Assembly (NCBI RefSeq): GCF_003171515.1 | Contig: NC_089390.1 | Location: forward strand, 7,936,001 to 8,000,000 | Source: Pyrenophora tritici-repentis | Lineage: Eukaryota; Ascomycota; Dothideomycetes; Pleosporales; Pleosporaceae | Direction of reading: 5' to 3' | Length of the DNA stretch: 64,000 nucleotides | Part shown: piece by piece, positions 11,513 to 22,825 of the stretch | How positions within the stretch are numbered: position 1 is the first letter of the stretch | How the letters are laid out: each line of letters opens with the position of its first letter | Notes under the pieces: model-generated | Seen by the model: the letters and a program-made list of their open reading frames with translations, nothing else | What the model was told of the DNA's origin: nothing | Database searches by the model: none | Program-made: the position numbers and the translations under genes

Positions 11513-12227
11513 ATGGCGTCCCTGGCCACCAAAGCAAAAGCCGGAGCACCAATTGTCACACAATGCCTGCACAGCCAGAAAGTTGGCGTGGTAGTGTCGG
11601 CGGGGAAGATGTCGCGGGCGGTAAAAGTGCGCGTGGCAGGGCAAGAATGGAATAAAAAGTTCCGAAAAGTGCGTCTCTTGCAAGATTATATCATGCCCAC
11701 AAAACAAAACAACAGCCCGATACTTATACGGTTCACAGCACTTTCCAGCACCCACAACGTACCTCGTGCGCGACCCAAACAACTCGCTCGTCGAGGGCGA
11801 CATTGTTCGCATAACATCCGGCTACCGCACCAGCACGGCCATCTCGCACGTCGTAACCTCGATTGTTGCGCCCTTTGGCGAGCCTGTCGAGAACCGGCCA
11901 CCCGTCCTCTCCCAGGCGCAAATCGAAGAACAGCGTGTAAAGGACCGGCTGCTAAAAGATGTGCGGTCGGCACAGCGCGGTCGGCAGGCGAGCGTACAGA
12001 GACTGGCGCAGGCGAGGAAGCAGGGGCTCACGATACCGACACTAGAGGAGGCTATGGAGAATATGAGGGTGCATACCGACAAGGAGAAGGCGAGACTCGA
12101 GGCGCACGGTGGGCAGGCGGGGCAGCAGAAGACGGCCAAGGAGAGGCGGATGGAGCAGGGGAAGAAGACAAAGGCCGAGGGTCGGGCGGAGAAGAAGGCC
12201 AAGGAGGCGAGAAAGCAGACGGCCTAG
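11513..12227 (+). CDS. Mitochondrial small-subunit ribosomal protein uS17m
   Basis: Ribosomal protein S17 family (OB fold) of the mitochondrial 37S subunit. Exons 11513-11668 and 11739-12227 give 214 aa. The core (GVVVSAGKMSRAVKVRVAGQ, then VRDPNNSLVEGDIVRI and a stretch ending HVVTSIVAPFGEP) is the S17 domain; the charged Lys/Glu/Ala-rich C-terminal half is a helical extension typical of fungal mitoribosomal proteins. No obvious cleavable presequence is seen. The family call is firm for S17; the mitochondrial assignment rests on the extension and the lack of cytosolic S11/uS17 features. Confidence 0.88.
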
Positions 12228-12454
12228 GTGCTGATCTAACAAGTGGAATAAGAAACCTTATCAAAGCTAAACTAGACTGCAAACAATAGGCATGTGCAAT
12301 CGACGCTGAGATAATGTGTGAGAGGGTATCACAGTAACTCGACAAAGCGCCGAGAAGATACATGGCCAAAAACTCCTGTACTATGCTCACACCCGTATTG
12401 CGCCTTCCATGCTATTACTCATACGTCGTGAGTGCTGTCATGTCGTCCCTCGCC

Positions 12455-13904
12455 TCATTCCTCCGTGCCGTCAGGCATCAAGTCCTCCTCCATCTCACTG
12501 TCCTCGCCATACGCCTTGAGTAAGAAGGGGTGCTCGAGAGCGTCGGCAGCTGTGATGCGTTTTGCTGGGTTGCATTCCAGGAGTCGATAGAGAAACTGTA
12601 CAGCTTCCTTTTCCTCGTCGTCCAACTCCCTCTTCGGCTGTGTCTTGTCGCCCGTTCGACCTGTGCACCATAGGATGATCTTCTCCAGACTGTGACCGCC
12701 TTCGCTGTAGCTGGGCACGTTGGTCTCGAAGACCTGGCCGTGTAGAAGAGCGGTTTCGCGCATCTTCTTTCGTCCAAAGATGGTTGTGATTTCAAGCAGG
12801 GCGTCGATGTCGTCTGCGCTGTGGAAGAATGGGAAGCGGCGCGAAAGCATCGTCAGTAGAATGACGCCAACACTCCAGACGTCGATGGAACAAGTCTGTT
12901 GGGTACACTTCAGGAGAACTTCGGGCGCACGGAAGCCACGCGTGCCCGCTCGGTTGGCGCGTCGGCTGTTGCGTGTGTCATTCTTGGGGTAAGCAGAGGC
13001 GTTGTGGCCTGCCGATTGCGTCTGCGCATAGACACTGTGTGAGATCCTATAGCGCCGGTCTTCTTCTGACATACGGCAGGCACAGTTGTGCCAGTCTGTG
13101 CCCTCGCGCTCCGCCAGGCCAAAATCGACTAGGACGCCACGGGATTGCGACGTGTTGTAGAGGAAGTTGGTAGGCTTGACGTCACGATGGATGATGCCTT
13201 TGCTATGCACTGCTGCAAGCGCCGTAAACAAGCTCTTGAAGTAGGGACGCATGTCGGCGATGGTCATGTCGCGGTAGTAGTCCCGAAAGTCGCGATGCTG
13301 AAAGTAGGGCAGTACAGCGACTACTTGGTCCAGATGGCGGAAGGCCGTGATCAGTGGACAAACCGAGTCGGAGTCCCGGAGGTCGTAGAGGAGCTCGAGC
13401 TCATTGAAGATGCGTATTGGGCTGCTTGTAACGTAGATTTTCTTAATCGCGACATAGTGGGGTTGCTGTCTGGCATACTGCTTCCGGCGGGCAGCTGGCA
13501 CCCATTTTGGAATCTCCCGCTTGTCCATGTCCCAGTCATTATTGTACTTGCTGTACTCCAGATCCTCGGCCTTGTAAACAGTGGAGAAAGTTCCTGTGTA
13601 AACATGTGAGCCCCCGCTACCCTGCATGTTGGAAACCAACCATGTGAGACGACGTACCCTCTCCAATCCGATTAATCAGCCGGAAACGCTTGTTGATTCC
13701 GACAAATGTTTCCTCGAAGCGTGCCATGTCTTCTTGCACAGAGTCTTCCACCTCCTCCTCGCTGCTGTCGACTGTGTGACCGCTCTCGTCGAGCGGATCC
13801 ATACTCTCATCCAGTGTCGACTCGGCTTCCTCTTGCTTGATTTCGTCCTCGTGTACGTCAATGGCCTCTGCGTGCCGCAGCGATGTTCGTGCCTTCGCCA
13901 TCAT
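12455..13904 (-). CDS. CDC7: Cell-cycle protein kinase Cdc7 (DDK catalytic subunit)
   Basis: Ser/Thr kinase that, with Dbf4, phosphorylates MCM to fire replication origins. Exons 13904-13658 and 13593-12455 give 461 aa. The first exon holds an acidic N-terminus and the start of the glycine loop (INRIGEG). The second exon supplies TFSTVYKAED, the catalytic HRDVKPTNFLYN, the DFGLAE magnesium loop, a Cdc7-type insert after it, and GTRGFRAPEVLLKC (P+1). The long insert between DFG and the APE motif is a Cdc7 hallmark. The tail is acidic. The gene is divergent from CND1 with only 242 bp between start codons, pairing two cell-cycle genes on one promoter region. Confidence 0.93.
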
Positions 13905-14146
13905 GTCTGGTGTTGTAGTGAATTCGCGCTTATTGTTACAGACGCGTTGACCTAGGCAATCACTAGACCAGAAGGGGTAGACTGATGACAGCGCGCACGG
14001 GCCAATAAACACATGCATGCAACGCGCCTTCCCGAGATGCGGCAATACTGTAGAGGCGGTTTGCGCAAACAAATACCCACCACGCTCCTTTACAGCCCGC
14101 TTCTTGTTTCTCATCCTTGAACTTTGCCCTAGCGAGTCTGCACACC
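13905..14146. promoter_or_regulatory. Shared divergent promoter region CDC7 / CND1
   Basis: This 242-bp interval separates the start codons of two divergently transcribed chromosome-cycle genes. It may contain a cell-cycle element: ACGCGTT occurs at about 13942-13948, resembling an MCB site (ACGCGT). The functional reading is inference. Confidence 0.45.
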
Positions 14147-17100
14147 ATGGACGCGCGTGTGGATTTTGACATCAACGAGGCGATTAAGCTGTTCGACAGC
14201 GATCCCTCCACGATTCCCACTCCCGAAGCCCCGCAGGCGCTGCAAGACTGTGAGGATGAGCCCGAGTCGCTGTCATCGCCCGGATTGATCAACAGTGAGC
14301 TGAATCCTGTCGTCGATGCCGTGGCCGAGAGTCCAGATGCCATTACTCGCAGCTCTGTATTTGACACACTGCAATTTCTCTTGAAGTGCGTGCCTGCATA
14401 TCCAAAGCTTGCCAAAACATATGACACGGAACCTAACTGTAAACTGTTGCGACTCTCTAGACACTCGTCGCAGATACCACCCGCCATACTCAGCAAGATC
14501 CTTGACCTAATATCCTCTGCACTATCGACACAAGCCGATATCATCCATGCAGACCTCGAAACCGAAGAGCAAGATGCCATCCCCCACCATAAGAACATCC
14601 TGGAGATGTATGGATTCCTCCTCCGATGGACCATATCCGCCCTCGAGACAAGAGCACTTGAGAAGTCAGCGTCCGCGCCGGCAGCGAGGGGGCGGGGTAA
14701 AGGCACAAAGACAAAAGCAACAGGCGGCAAAGAAGCCACCTGGGATGCTGCTGCACAATTGGAGACTGCCCTTGATCGTATGAGCAAGGTACTGAGGCTC
14801 AAGCTGGGCCGCATCTTTGTTACCACGTCGGAGCGAGACACCTTCATCGGCCTCTTCACAAAGCCGGTATACCACATCTTGGAGAATGAGGCTAGAGTGA
14901 AGAACAACGTGATACGAAACCATTGCTTCAGAGTATTATGTTTTGCTGTCAAATCACATGGACACGCATACAGTAGGTACACCACGTCTCTTTTCTAGTC
15001 CATACTAATGACCATGGCAGCCGCGCAGACGTCCATCAACCAGAGTCTCACTTACTTTGAGCACCTGTCCGAACCCATGGCCGAGTTTCTCTTCACCCTT
15101 GCAGATGCATTTGATTATCCGCAGCTCACCGAAGACGTCCTAAAGGACATCAGCAGCAAGGAATTTAGCTCCACTGATCTGAAAGGGCCCAAATCAATCT
15201 CGACCTTTCTTACCAAAATATCCGAGCTTACCCCACACCTTGTCATTCGGCAAATGACATTACTCGCCAATCTATTGGACAGCGAATCCTATACCCTCCG
15301 CTGTGCCCTCATCGAGGTGTGCGGAAACCTGATCACCATGCTTAGCAAGCTCAGCCAGGACGACCGCAGCGAGAACCACAAAGCTCAAATTCGCATCTTC
15401 TTCGATGTGCTTGAGGACCGGTTCCTTGATATAAACCCTTATTGCCGTGCTCGGGTAATGCAGGTCTATGTCAGGCTTTGTGATCTGGAACAAAAGTATC
15501 CCAAGCGCAGACAAAAGGTTGCCGAGTTGGCTGCAAGGAGTCTTGAGGACAAGAGCAGCAACGTCCGTCGTAATGCTGTCAAATTGCTTGCAAAGCTCAT
15601 CTCCACCCACCCATTTACTGCCTTTGACGGCGGTTTATTGTCGACCAAAGACTGGACCCAGCGCCTGGATGAGTGTGAAGCCCAAATCAACGCCTTGCAG
15701 CCTCCCGAAGAGCTAAGAGAACGGGCTCCAGCCGATCAGACTGTAGATGAGTCTCTCTTGCAAGATGCCACACAAGCCGACAATATGGATGTTGTAGGGC
15801 CAAAGCATCCTTCTGAGTTGACCGAGGAAGAAAAAGCTGCTGCGGTTGAAAAGGCCCAGAAAGACGCGGCGACTGCACAAGAGCTTGAGAAATTCCAGGC
15901 TGTGCGCAAGTTCCTGTTGGAAGCGCTCAAATTCATTGAAGTGATCAACGACGCCGCTGAGGTAGTCACTCAATTGCTATCATCCAAGAACAAGAGTGAA
16001 GTCATAGAAGCCATGGACTTCTTTACCACGATCGATGCCTACAAGATTGCAAATGCGAAGCTTGGTATTAGAAGGATGTTGCGCTTGATCTGGACCACTG
16101 GCAACAGCGACGAAGGAAAAGGTGTTCAGACTCATCTGCTTGAGTGCTACAAGGGCTTATTCTTCGATGCACCACCCGGATTCGATGACAACGCAGTTGC
16201 CAACTATATCTCAAAGAACATGATCAGTCTGACTTTTGGCACCACGCCGGCCGAACTCACCTCTCTCGAGCAGCTTCTCAGTACTATGATGAAGCAAGGC
16301 CTGGTTAATGGTTTGGTCATTCAGAAGCTGTGGCAAATTTATGGTTACCAAAAAAAGGACATCTCCAAGAACCAACGTCGAGGGGCTATCATTGTTTTAG
16401 GCATGCTTGCGCTCTCATCTCCAGACATTGTTGTGCAAGAAATGGAAGCTTGTCTTCGCATTGGCCTAGGCGAACTCGGCAGACGGGACTTGGGCCTGGC
16501 TCGATACACTTGTATAGCCTTACGCCGCATGAGCCCACCACCAGGGAAGCAAGCCTCAAACGATGCACCTGTAAAGACGGTAAAACTCCCAAACGACCAC
16601 GCAGTCCTGGTTAGGTTGGCTGCCATGGCAGAGATGGCTTCCGACAGCAAAGAGTGGTATGGTGTAGCAGAGCAAGCCATCAGCGCCATCTATGTACTTT
16701 CCAAACATCCAGATGTTCTTTGCTCTGACATCATTCGAAAAGTCACCAAACGTGTGTTTGCAGGACAGACAAAGCCCCAATCGCGGCCGACATCAAGCTC
16801 AAGCGCTGCAGAGCCAAAAGATGAAGATGAGGAAATGCCAGATGCGCCTACGGTTGAGCACACACCAACGAAGAAGCAGAATTCAGCACTTGCGTTATCC
16901 CAGCTGCTATTCGTCGTGGGTCATATCGCGATTAAGCAAATAGTTCACCTTGAACTCTGTGAGCTTGAGTTCAAGCGGCGGAAGGCTGAAAAGGAAAAGA
17001 AGACAGCACCCACGCCCCGGCAATCCATGGCATCTACAGTCGGTCCTACACCTATCAAGAAAGGCCGCAAGAGGGGTGCCACAAAAGAGCCGACTCCGGC

Positions 17101-18003
17101 GCCCGAAGAAGCAAATGAGCTGGATCTCATGGCAGGAACTACAGAGGATGATTTCACTGAAGCCATTGCACACATCCGCGAGTGCGAGCTTTTGTATGGC
17201 CCACAATCCTTGCTCGCAAACTTTGGCCCGCTAGTGGCAGATATCTGCGCGAATAATACATCCTACAATCACCCGACACTGCAAGCGCAGGCAGCGCTAT
17301 GTTTAGCCAAGCTCATGTGCGTAAGCTCAGAATACTGTGAAACCAATCTCGGCCTGCTTCTCACAATCCTCGAACGAAGCCAAGATGCTGTCGTCCGCAG
17401 TAACCTGGTCGTCGCCCTAGGAGACATGGCTGTCTGCTTCAACCATCTTATCGACGAGAATACCGACTTCCTCTACCGCCGCCTCAACGACGGTGACCCC
17501 AGCGTCAAGCGAACATGTCTGATGACACTCACCTTCTTGATTCTTGCCGGACAGGTCAAGGTCAAGGGTCAGTTGGGAGAGATGGCAAAGTGTCTCGAGG
17601 ATAGCGACAAGAAGATTGCAGACATGGCACGCATGTTCTTTACTGAATTGTCGACAAAAGATAATGCGGTGTATAACCAGTTTATCGACATGTTCAGTGT
17701 ACTCAGCGCGGATTCTGCGCTGAGCGAAGATGCGCTCAAGAGGATCATCAAGTTCTTGGCCGGGTTTATTGAAAAGGTATGTTTTCTGCAAGTACGTTGT
17801 GCGTGGGATGTTGTAGAACTAATGTTTTCTAGGACAAGCATGCTAGACAGCTCGCTGCCAAACTTGCTTCCAGGCTGCCGAGAGCGGAGAACGAGAGACA
17901 GTGGAATGATGTCGCGTATGCTTTGGGCCAGTTGCAGCACAAGGATGAGGAGATTCAGAAGATGGTTTCTGACGGTTTTAAGGTTGTACAGGCTAATGCT
18001 TGA
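14147..18003 (+). CDS. CND1: Condensin complex subunit 1 (Cnd1 / YCS4)
   Basis: HEAT-repeat, non-SMC subunit of condensin, needed for mitotic chromosome compaction. Exons 14147-14972, 15021-17776 and 17833-18003 join in phase to 1250 aa, the usual length. The N-terminal domain contains SLTYFEHLSEPMAEFL; the middle holds an acidic linker and a Lys-rich stretch (RRKAEKEKKTAPTPR, then KKGRKRGATKEP); the C-terminal Cnd1 domain contains LGDMAVCFNHLID and RLNDGDPSVKRTCLMTLTF. The last exon continues DKHARQLAAKLASRLPR and supplies the natural C-terminus. I start at the ATG at 14147; the frame upstream has no other ATG. Confidence 0.94.
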
Positions 18004-19022
18004 ACGCCGATTTCTTGCTTTTGTTCCTGTGTTTGAATTGTGGCCCTGATGTGCATGATTACAGGGTTGGATTGATTGATACCCTGAATATGTGGTTATG
18101 GAACTTGTATATCTATCTGGCGTTTTATGGTGGAAATGCAGCTTATGATGAAATGTTGTTTCTCGAGTGGAATGGGGTTAGACATGTTGTCCCATCTATT
18201 CATGTAAGGCGTTCCTTTGCTACGAAAATGGGATGATAAGGCATCCATCAGCCGACCCGCTCATCTGCACGAAGGAGCCACTAAACCTCGACCGTTGCTG
18301 CACAAGATGTACAGATGAGGAAAATGCGTAGTTTCTATTGTACCCGACACTGCACAAGTAGTAGAATTATAGGGAAGAGTACGAAAAGGAAATCACTAAT
18401 TCCATAAGACGACCTTGGAATTTACACCAAGAAACTCACCACCTACATTTTTTATCCCCACACCACCACTTGGGTGTCATAAATTACCTGACATACTAGT
18501 GTAAAAGGGCCACTGTAGTCGCCAGACACATGTTTACCTACACTATTAAGTACTTATGACATCTAGGTAGGCGCCATCATGTCCCCGGCTGGCGCGAATA
18601 CAGTATACCTACCCCACAACATATCAATCCTTGGCGTGCCGACATCCGAAGCTAGTTCACCAACCACAAACCACACACATTGCCAATCACATCCAAGACA
18701 TCCTATCTATACACCTTCGCGTTGCTTGGCTGCTTTACGGGCGTTTGCCTATCACCCGCTTTCTCTCACATTCTCGCCCAAAACTAAGAAACATCCGGGT
18801 ACAACGGATCTAAGGCTGTGACATCAACGTGCTAGCAAAGGGAATTCAGCCTAGGGTATTGAACAACGTGTACAAGTAGATATGTGGCGCTTTCCTGTTA
18901 CCGCCTTGTTATCCTGAATATCCTCAACGGTATAAGTAGAGAACCCCAATATCATAAAGGTGGATCAAGAGCACGCATATCTTCTCTCATTCCCAACCCT
19001 ACAAACCAATCAAACCGACATA
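18004..19022. other. Intergenic region 3' of CND1
   Basis: About 1 kb without a supportable gene. It holds a MITE-like element at 18467-18570 and the presumed promoter of the small gene starting at 19023. Confidence 0.55.
18467..18570 (-). repeat. MITE-like element, copy B
   Basis: A 104-bp element with left end CACTTGGGTGTCATAAATTAC and inverted right end CTACCTAGATGTCATAAGTA. Read on the minus strand, its core GTCTGGCGACTACAGTGGC matches copy C, so it lies in the opposite orientation. The ends have diverged. Confidence 0.75.
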
Positions 19023-19857
19023 ATGTCATCTTCCCTCTCTTCCTTATCTTCCTTCACACCCCCCTTAAATCCGGCCGTAACCCGTGCCATCATCATACCT
19101 GCTAGCAGCGCAGCTAGCACTTCCGTCCCTGCAACGACTAGGGCATCCTTGTGCTCCGCCTCTTCCATCCTGAGAGTCGCCCCTGCTGACTTCCCTCGCC
19201 CCTACTGCGCCTATAATGCCGACATCTTGATCCCAAACCTATCCTCCTGCTGCGGAGATGGAGAAGAAGATTTGGAAAAGGGGAGGGATAGTAACGTTTA
19301 TGTACATAAAAACTGCACCCAGTAAGACTATTCCACCATCCCATGGGCCCTTTTCTCTCTATTTTGCCCGTACTTTCTCTGATCTGATCACCATCCTCTC
19401 ATAATTAGAAAGGAATAACTAGAGAGTAAGGTACTATACTTGACAAAAAAAACTTACAATCTTTATAGATACTGTGTTGTCTCACCCTCTAAAACATCTT
19501 CGTGGCGCGCTTGTGTCATAAACCTCTACCCCGAAGCAAACGTCTACGGCCACAACTTCCCTTGCTTCTTCGAAGATCCTGGAAGCCCTGCACGCCCAAA
19601 TTCTGGAAACTCTCGCATCGAGTCTAACAAGTACACTAGTGATAATAACCCCAATGATGGCGATGAGCTTGCTTCCCCGACGGATGTTCCTGGTAAGTGG
19701 AGAAGAAAATCTCGTGTTTGGGAGGCGGGAGGTGAAGAGGACATGTTAGGCTAATGAAAAGGAAATAGATGCGGCAGCGGGTGTGGAGAAGCCTTCGCTT
19801 ACATTGATGGGGTGGATTGTTTTGCTTCTGGTGGCTGGGGTAGGGTTTATAGGGTAA
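19023..19857 (+). CDS. Small cysteine-containing protein with C-terminal membrane anchor (uncharacterised)
   Basis: I do not recognise a named family. Exons 19023-19321, 19469-19692 and 19769-19857 join exactly in phase to 203 aa. There is a Ser/Thr/Ala-rich N-terminus without a classical signal peptide, then a Cys-containing core (PYCAYNADILIPNLSSCC, KNCTQYCVV, WRACVINLYPEA, HNFPCFFED), a hydrophilic Asn/Asp/Ser linker, and a C-terminal hydrophobic segment (LMGWIVLLLVAGVGFIG) ending directly at the stop. The layout resembles many fungal surface proteins with a terminal anchor. The model is supported by good GT-AG sites, three-way phase agreement and cysteine pattern; without homologues it remains tentative. 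Intron 1 is rather long (147 nt). Confidence 0.55.
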
Positions 19858-20815
19858 GTGAGGAGAGGTAGTTGTGAAGACGCTAGGGGTAGAAGATTGG
19901 GGAACCAGATGTGTAGGAAGAAACTCCAAGATGCTAGACAACCATGACAGAAGTACAGCAGTTCTGGCATGCGGTTTCACTGACTGTGCGTTGGAGAGGA
20001 CGCGATTCAGCTTTTGCATTGCATTCGCTGGTGTGGGAAATCGTATGGCTGGAATTAAGAAGTTCGCTAGTTTTTCTGCCAACTTCTTTGTGTGACTTAA
20101 GAAGGGAATTGTATTTAACGTCAAAGACCCCGTAGTTTTCGGGGAAGGTTGAAGCTCCTCAGATTAGTATCAAGTTTCGCATGTCACGTACTAAGTGACA
20201 TGTCGTTGTCAAGCTGTACATCTCTCGCGATTCGATGGATCATTCGGACGGGTGTCTTTAGCTCCTGGTTGACGATGTCTCCGGGGCCGGTCCGACGATG
20301 CGTGCTGTATTACTTACCTCCACCCGGGTGTCATAAAATACTTGAAAGTATAGGTAAGCACCTGACAGGTGTGTCTGGCGACTACAGTGGCTCTTGTACA
20401 CCCGTATGCCAAGTATCTTATGACACCCGGGCGCCTACACCGACAGCCTTGCGCCTTCCACGATGTTTATTTCCTCAACTAGGAAACCCGATAATACATT
20501 TTGCTCTTAGAAATACCATCTCTCAAGCTTGACATGATGCGTGACAATCACTCCTTGCTGGAAGGCTCGGTAATTTGTACATGACGAAGTTGGATACTTC
20601 CGGTACTTCCGGTCCATTCCGACTACCTCACAGGCAAAACAATAACGAATTGAAAGCTTTGGAAGAAGTATCATATCAAGATCATGTCATAGCGATCGTC
20701 ATCGTGTGAAAGCGAGGTAGGGCTTAAAGGCCAGAAGTATCATACAGGTGATTGCCTTCATTTGCAAGGCACGCTTCGCTACCCCCTTCAACATCAAAAC
20801 TGCTCCCAGAAACCC
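19858..20815. other. Intergenic region
   Basis: About 1 kb without a supportable gene. It contains a MITE-like element at 20321-20434 and the 3' flank of the minus-strand MFS gene. Confidence 0.55.
20321..20434 (+). repeat. MITE-like element, copy C
   Basis: The best-preserved copy, 114 bp. The left end is CACCCGGGTGTCATAAAATA and the right end read inverted is GCGCCCGGGTGTCATAAGATA, so the terminal inverted repeats match over roughly 20 bases. The core GTGTCTGGCGACTACAGTGG is shared with the other copies. It has no open reading frame of note. Confidence 0.85.
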
Positions 20816-22538
20816 CTAATCGTCCTGAGCAAACCTCTGGGTCATGGCCCGGATCTTGTCACCTAGGAAGTAGACGGGAATGCCAAGGCACATCAACGCT
20901 CCGACGATACCAGCACAGATGTTGAAAGCGCCGTCGTATCCTGCGGAATTCACGAAACCAATTGACCCGAAGGAGATACCAAAGCCGATGAAACCCCTCA
21001 GCGAGCAAATGAGAACCAGTGCGGCATCTATGCGCTGCGGGTAGGCATCCATGCAGTACACGAAACTGGATACCACGATGCCAACAAAGCCAAAGTATTC
21101 GATGTTGAGTGTGACGGCAATACCGGCCCACGACCAGTTTTCGGGGTCCTGTGCTGTTTTTCCGTAGATGACAGTTGATATGAGTATACAGATCAACGGA
21201 ATGATCAGGGCCAGCAGGCGATATTCTGGCTGAGTCACGCCGCCGTTCCTCTTACTGATATATTTGACGATAACATCGCTTAGATAACCGCAGAAGAACG
21301 GTACCGCGACTGCGGTAGCAACCTGTCCAGCGAAGACATATCCGAGCATGTCGAAGTTCCACAGGAAGGGAGGTTGGACCAGGACACCAGCGAACAGGGC
21401 GGACATGAGTACGTATATGCCAAGAGCGGCAGAGTTGATAAGGATCAACCAGATAATGTTGGGAAACCAAATGATCTGGAACATTTGCTTCCAGCAATCG
21501 ATGGCCTCGTGCCAGTGTGCGTGGCCCTTCCATGGGAGCATGTCCTTGAAGAAGCTGCGTGGGGAGTAGTTGGTGGTGTCAAATTCGCGTTTGGTGTTGG
21601 TCGTGACAGGCACCAGCATGCCGTCTTCTTCAATACCTTCACCGTCTGTGATGTGTGAGTATGTATGAGTAGATGTATTGGTAGGGACGTACTCAGTGCT
21701 TCCAGTGTTCGCACATACTTGGTCTCGACAACAAAGATGATACTGAGAAGGGCAATAGCTCCGTTCACGCAACCGAAGACGCCATACCACCACCTCCAGC
21801 CGAGATCGGTGGCGAGATAGGAGCTGGAAACGATAAGGGCGGCAGTGCCAAGAGTCTGGATCGCGCAGAACCAAGCGATCACGTTACCCCTTTCTAAAAC
21901 GAGTTAAAAATGAAATTTTATAATTGAAGGATAAACATGCCATGTAAATAAAAGATTTCTTGAATGATGATAGGGCAGAGCGCTTCAGCCTGACCAGCAG
22001 CAATGGACATGACATCTCTGCCAGCGATATGGGAGGACAGGCTGGTGCTCTGGGCGCACCAAGCGCTAGTGAGAGCCAAAACAATTGTCGACAACAAATA
22101 AATCGGTCTACGTCCGACAGCGTGCGCGATCGGGATAGCAAGGAGGTTGCCGACGCCCATAAAGAAAGCTGGCCAAGTGGCGAGATCATGCGTCTTGGGG
22201 TCTCCACCGTACTCAGCCTGTATGATGGGTAAAATGGCAGTGATACCGCTGGCCATCAAGTTGCCAGTGGCGGCGAAGAGGCCGACAATGATCAGAATGA
22301 GGTACTTCTGCCATTTTGGGAGATTGAGTGGATCTGCCAAAGTTAAGCTGTGCTCGGGAAAGAAGGGTATACGTGGTTGTTGCTAACCATTGGGATCTCT
22401 GGTCGGGGTTGGAATCAGCACGATGCCATCTTCATCGTACAGTCTGATTGTGCCGACGACTGGCTTCGCAGCCTTCTTGTGGGCGTCGATAATCTCAATA
22501 TGGGCGCTCGGTTCTGTCTTGTAGTCGTGAGGGGCCAT
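20816..22538 (-). CDS. MFS transporter (12-TM major facilitator)
   Basis: Plasma-membrane facilitator of unknown substrate. Exons 22538-22388, 22333-21941, 21893-21693 and 21645-20816 give 524 aa. The hydrophilic N-terminus leads into DPLNLPKWQKYLI, typical of fungal DHA1-type MFS proteins; motif A appears as HAVGRRPIYLLS and the helix-4/5 region as EIFYLHERGNVIAWF. The second intron (21940-21894, 47 nt) has a GC donor: only GC-AG splicing yields the LHERG motif in frame. The gene diverges from a Zn2Cys6 regulator across 287 bp, suggesting that the regulator controls it. Confidence 0.9.
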
Positions 22539-22825
22539 GGTGTTTGGATGCCAATGAAGGCCCAGTGAGCAGCGGCATTTCGAGCAATAAGTAGGATTCA
22601 GCGTCTGAAGTGGACGCAGCTACCAGACGCAGAGCAAGGCTTGGATAACATGGAACGAGGGATCCATCGCGATGCTCGCCCGTACTGAGCCGTCTAGTCC
22701 AATAAGTAGGCGCACGGATTGTGGAGGACGCGGGCTAGACTGTGGGGAATTAGCCCCGGGTTTGCGGGGTCGGGGTGGTATTTTCAGCCTCATCCTCGGC
22801 AAGGAATCACCTCGAACACCACACC
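22539..22825. promoter_or_regulatory. Shared divergent promoter region MFS transporter / Zn2Cys6 regulator
   Basis: A 287-bp interval between divergent start codons. CGG/CCG triplets, the usual half-sites of Zn2Cys6 factors, occur near 22686-22790, including TTTGCGGGGTCGGGG. This suggests but does not show autoregulation. Confidence 0.4.

Noticed and set aside
11345..12289. 314-codon plus-strand frame covering uS17m
   Set aside because: It reads the leader and intron of uS17m as coding and then continues out of the correct frame; the two-exon model gives the S17 domain.
13963..14985. 340-codon minus-strand open frame opposite condensin exon 1
   Set aside because: Shadow of the CND1 coding strand; Cys/Ser-rich composition without motif, and it overlaps the CDC7/CND1 promoter.
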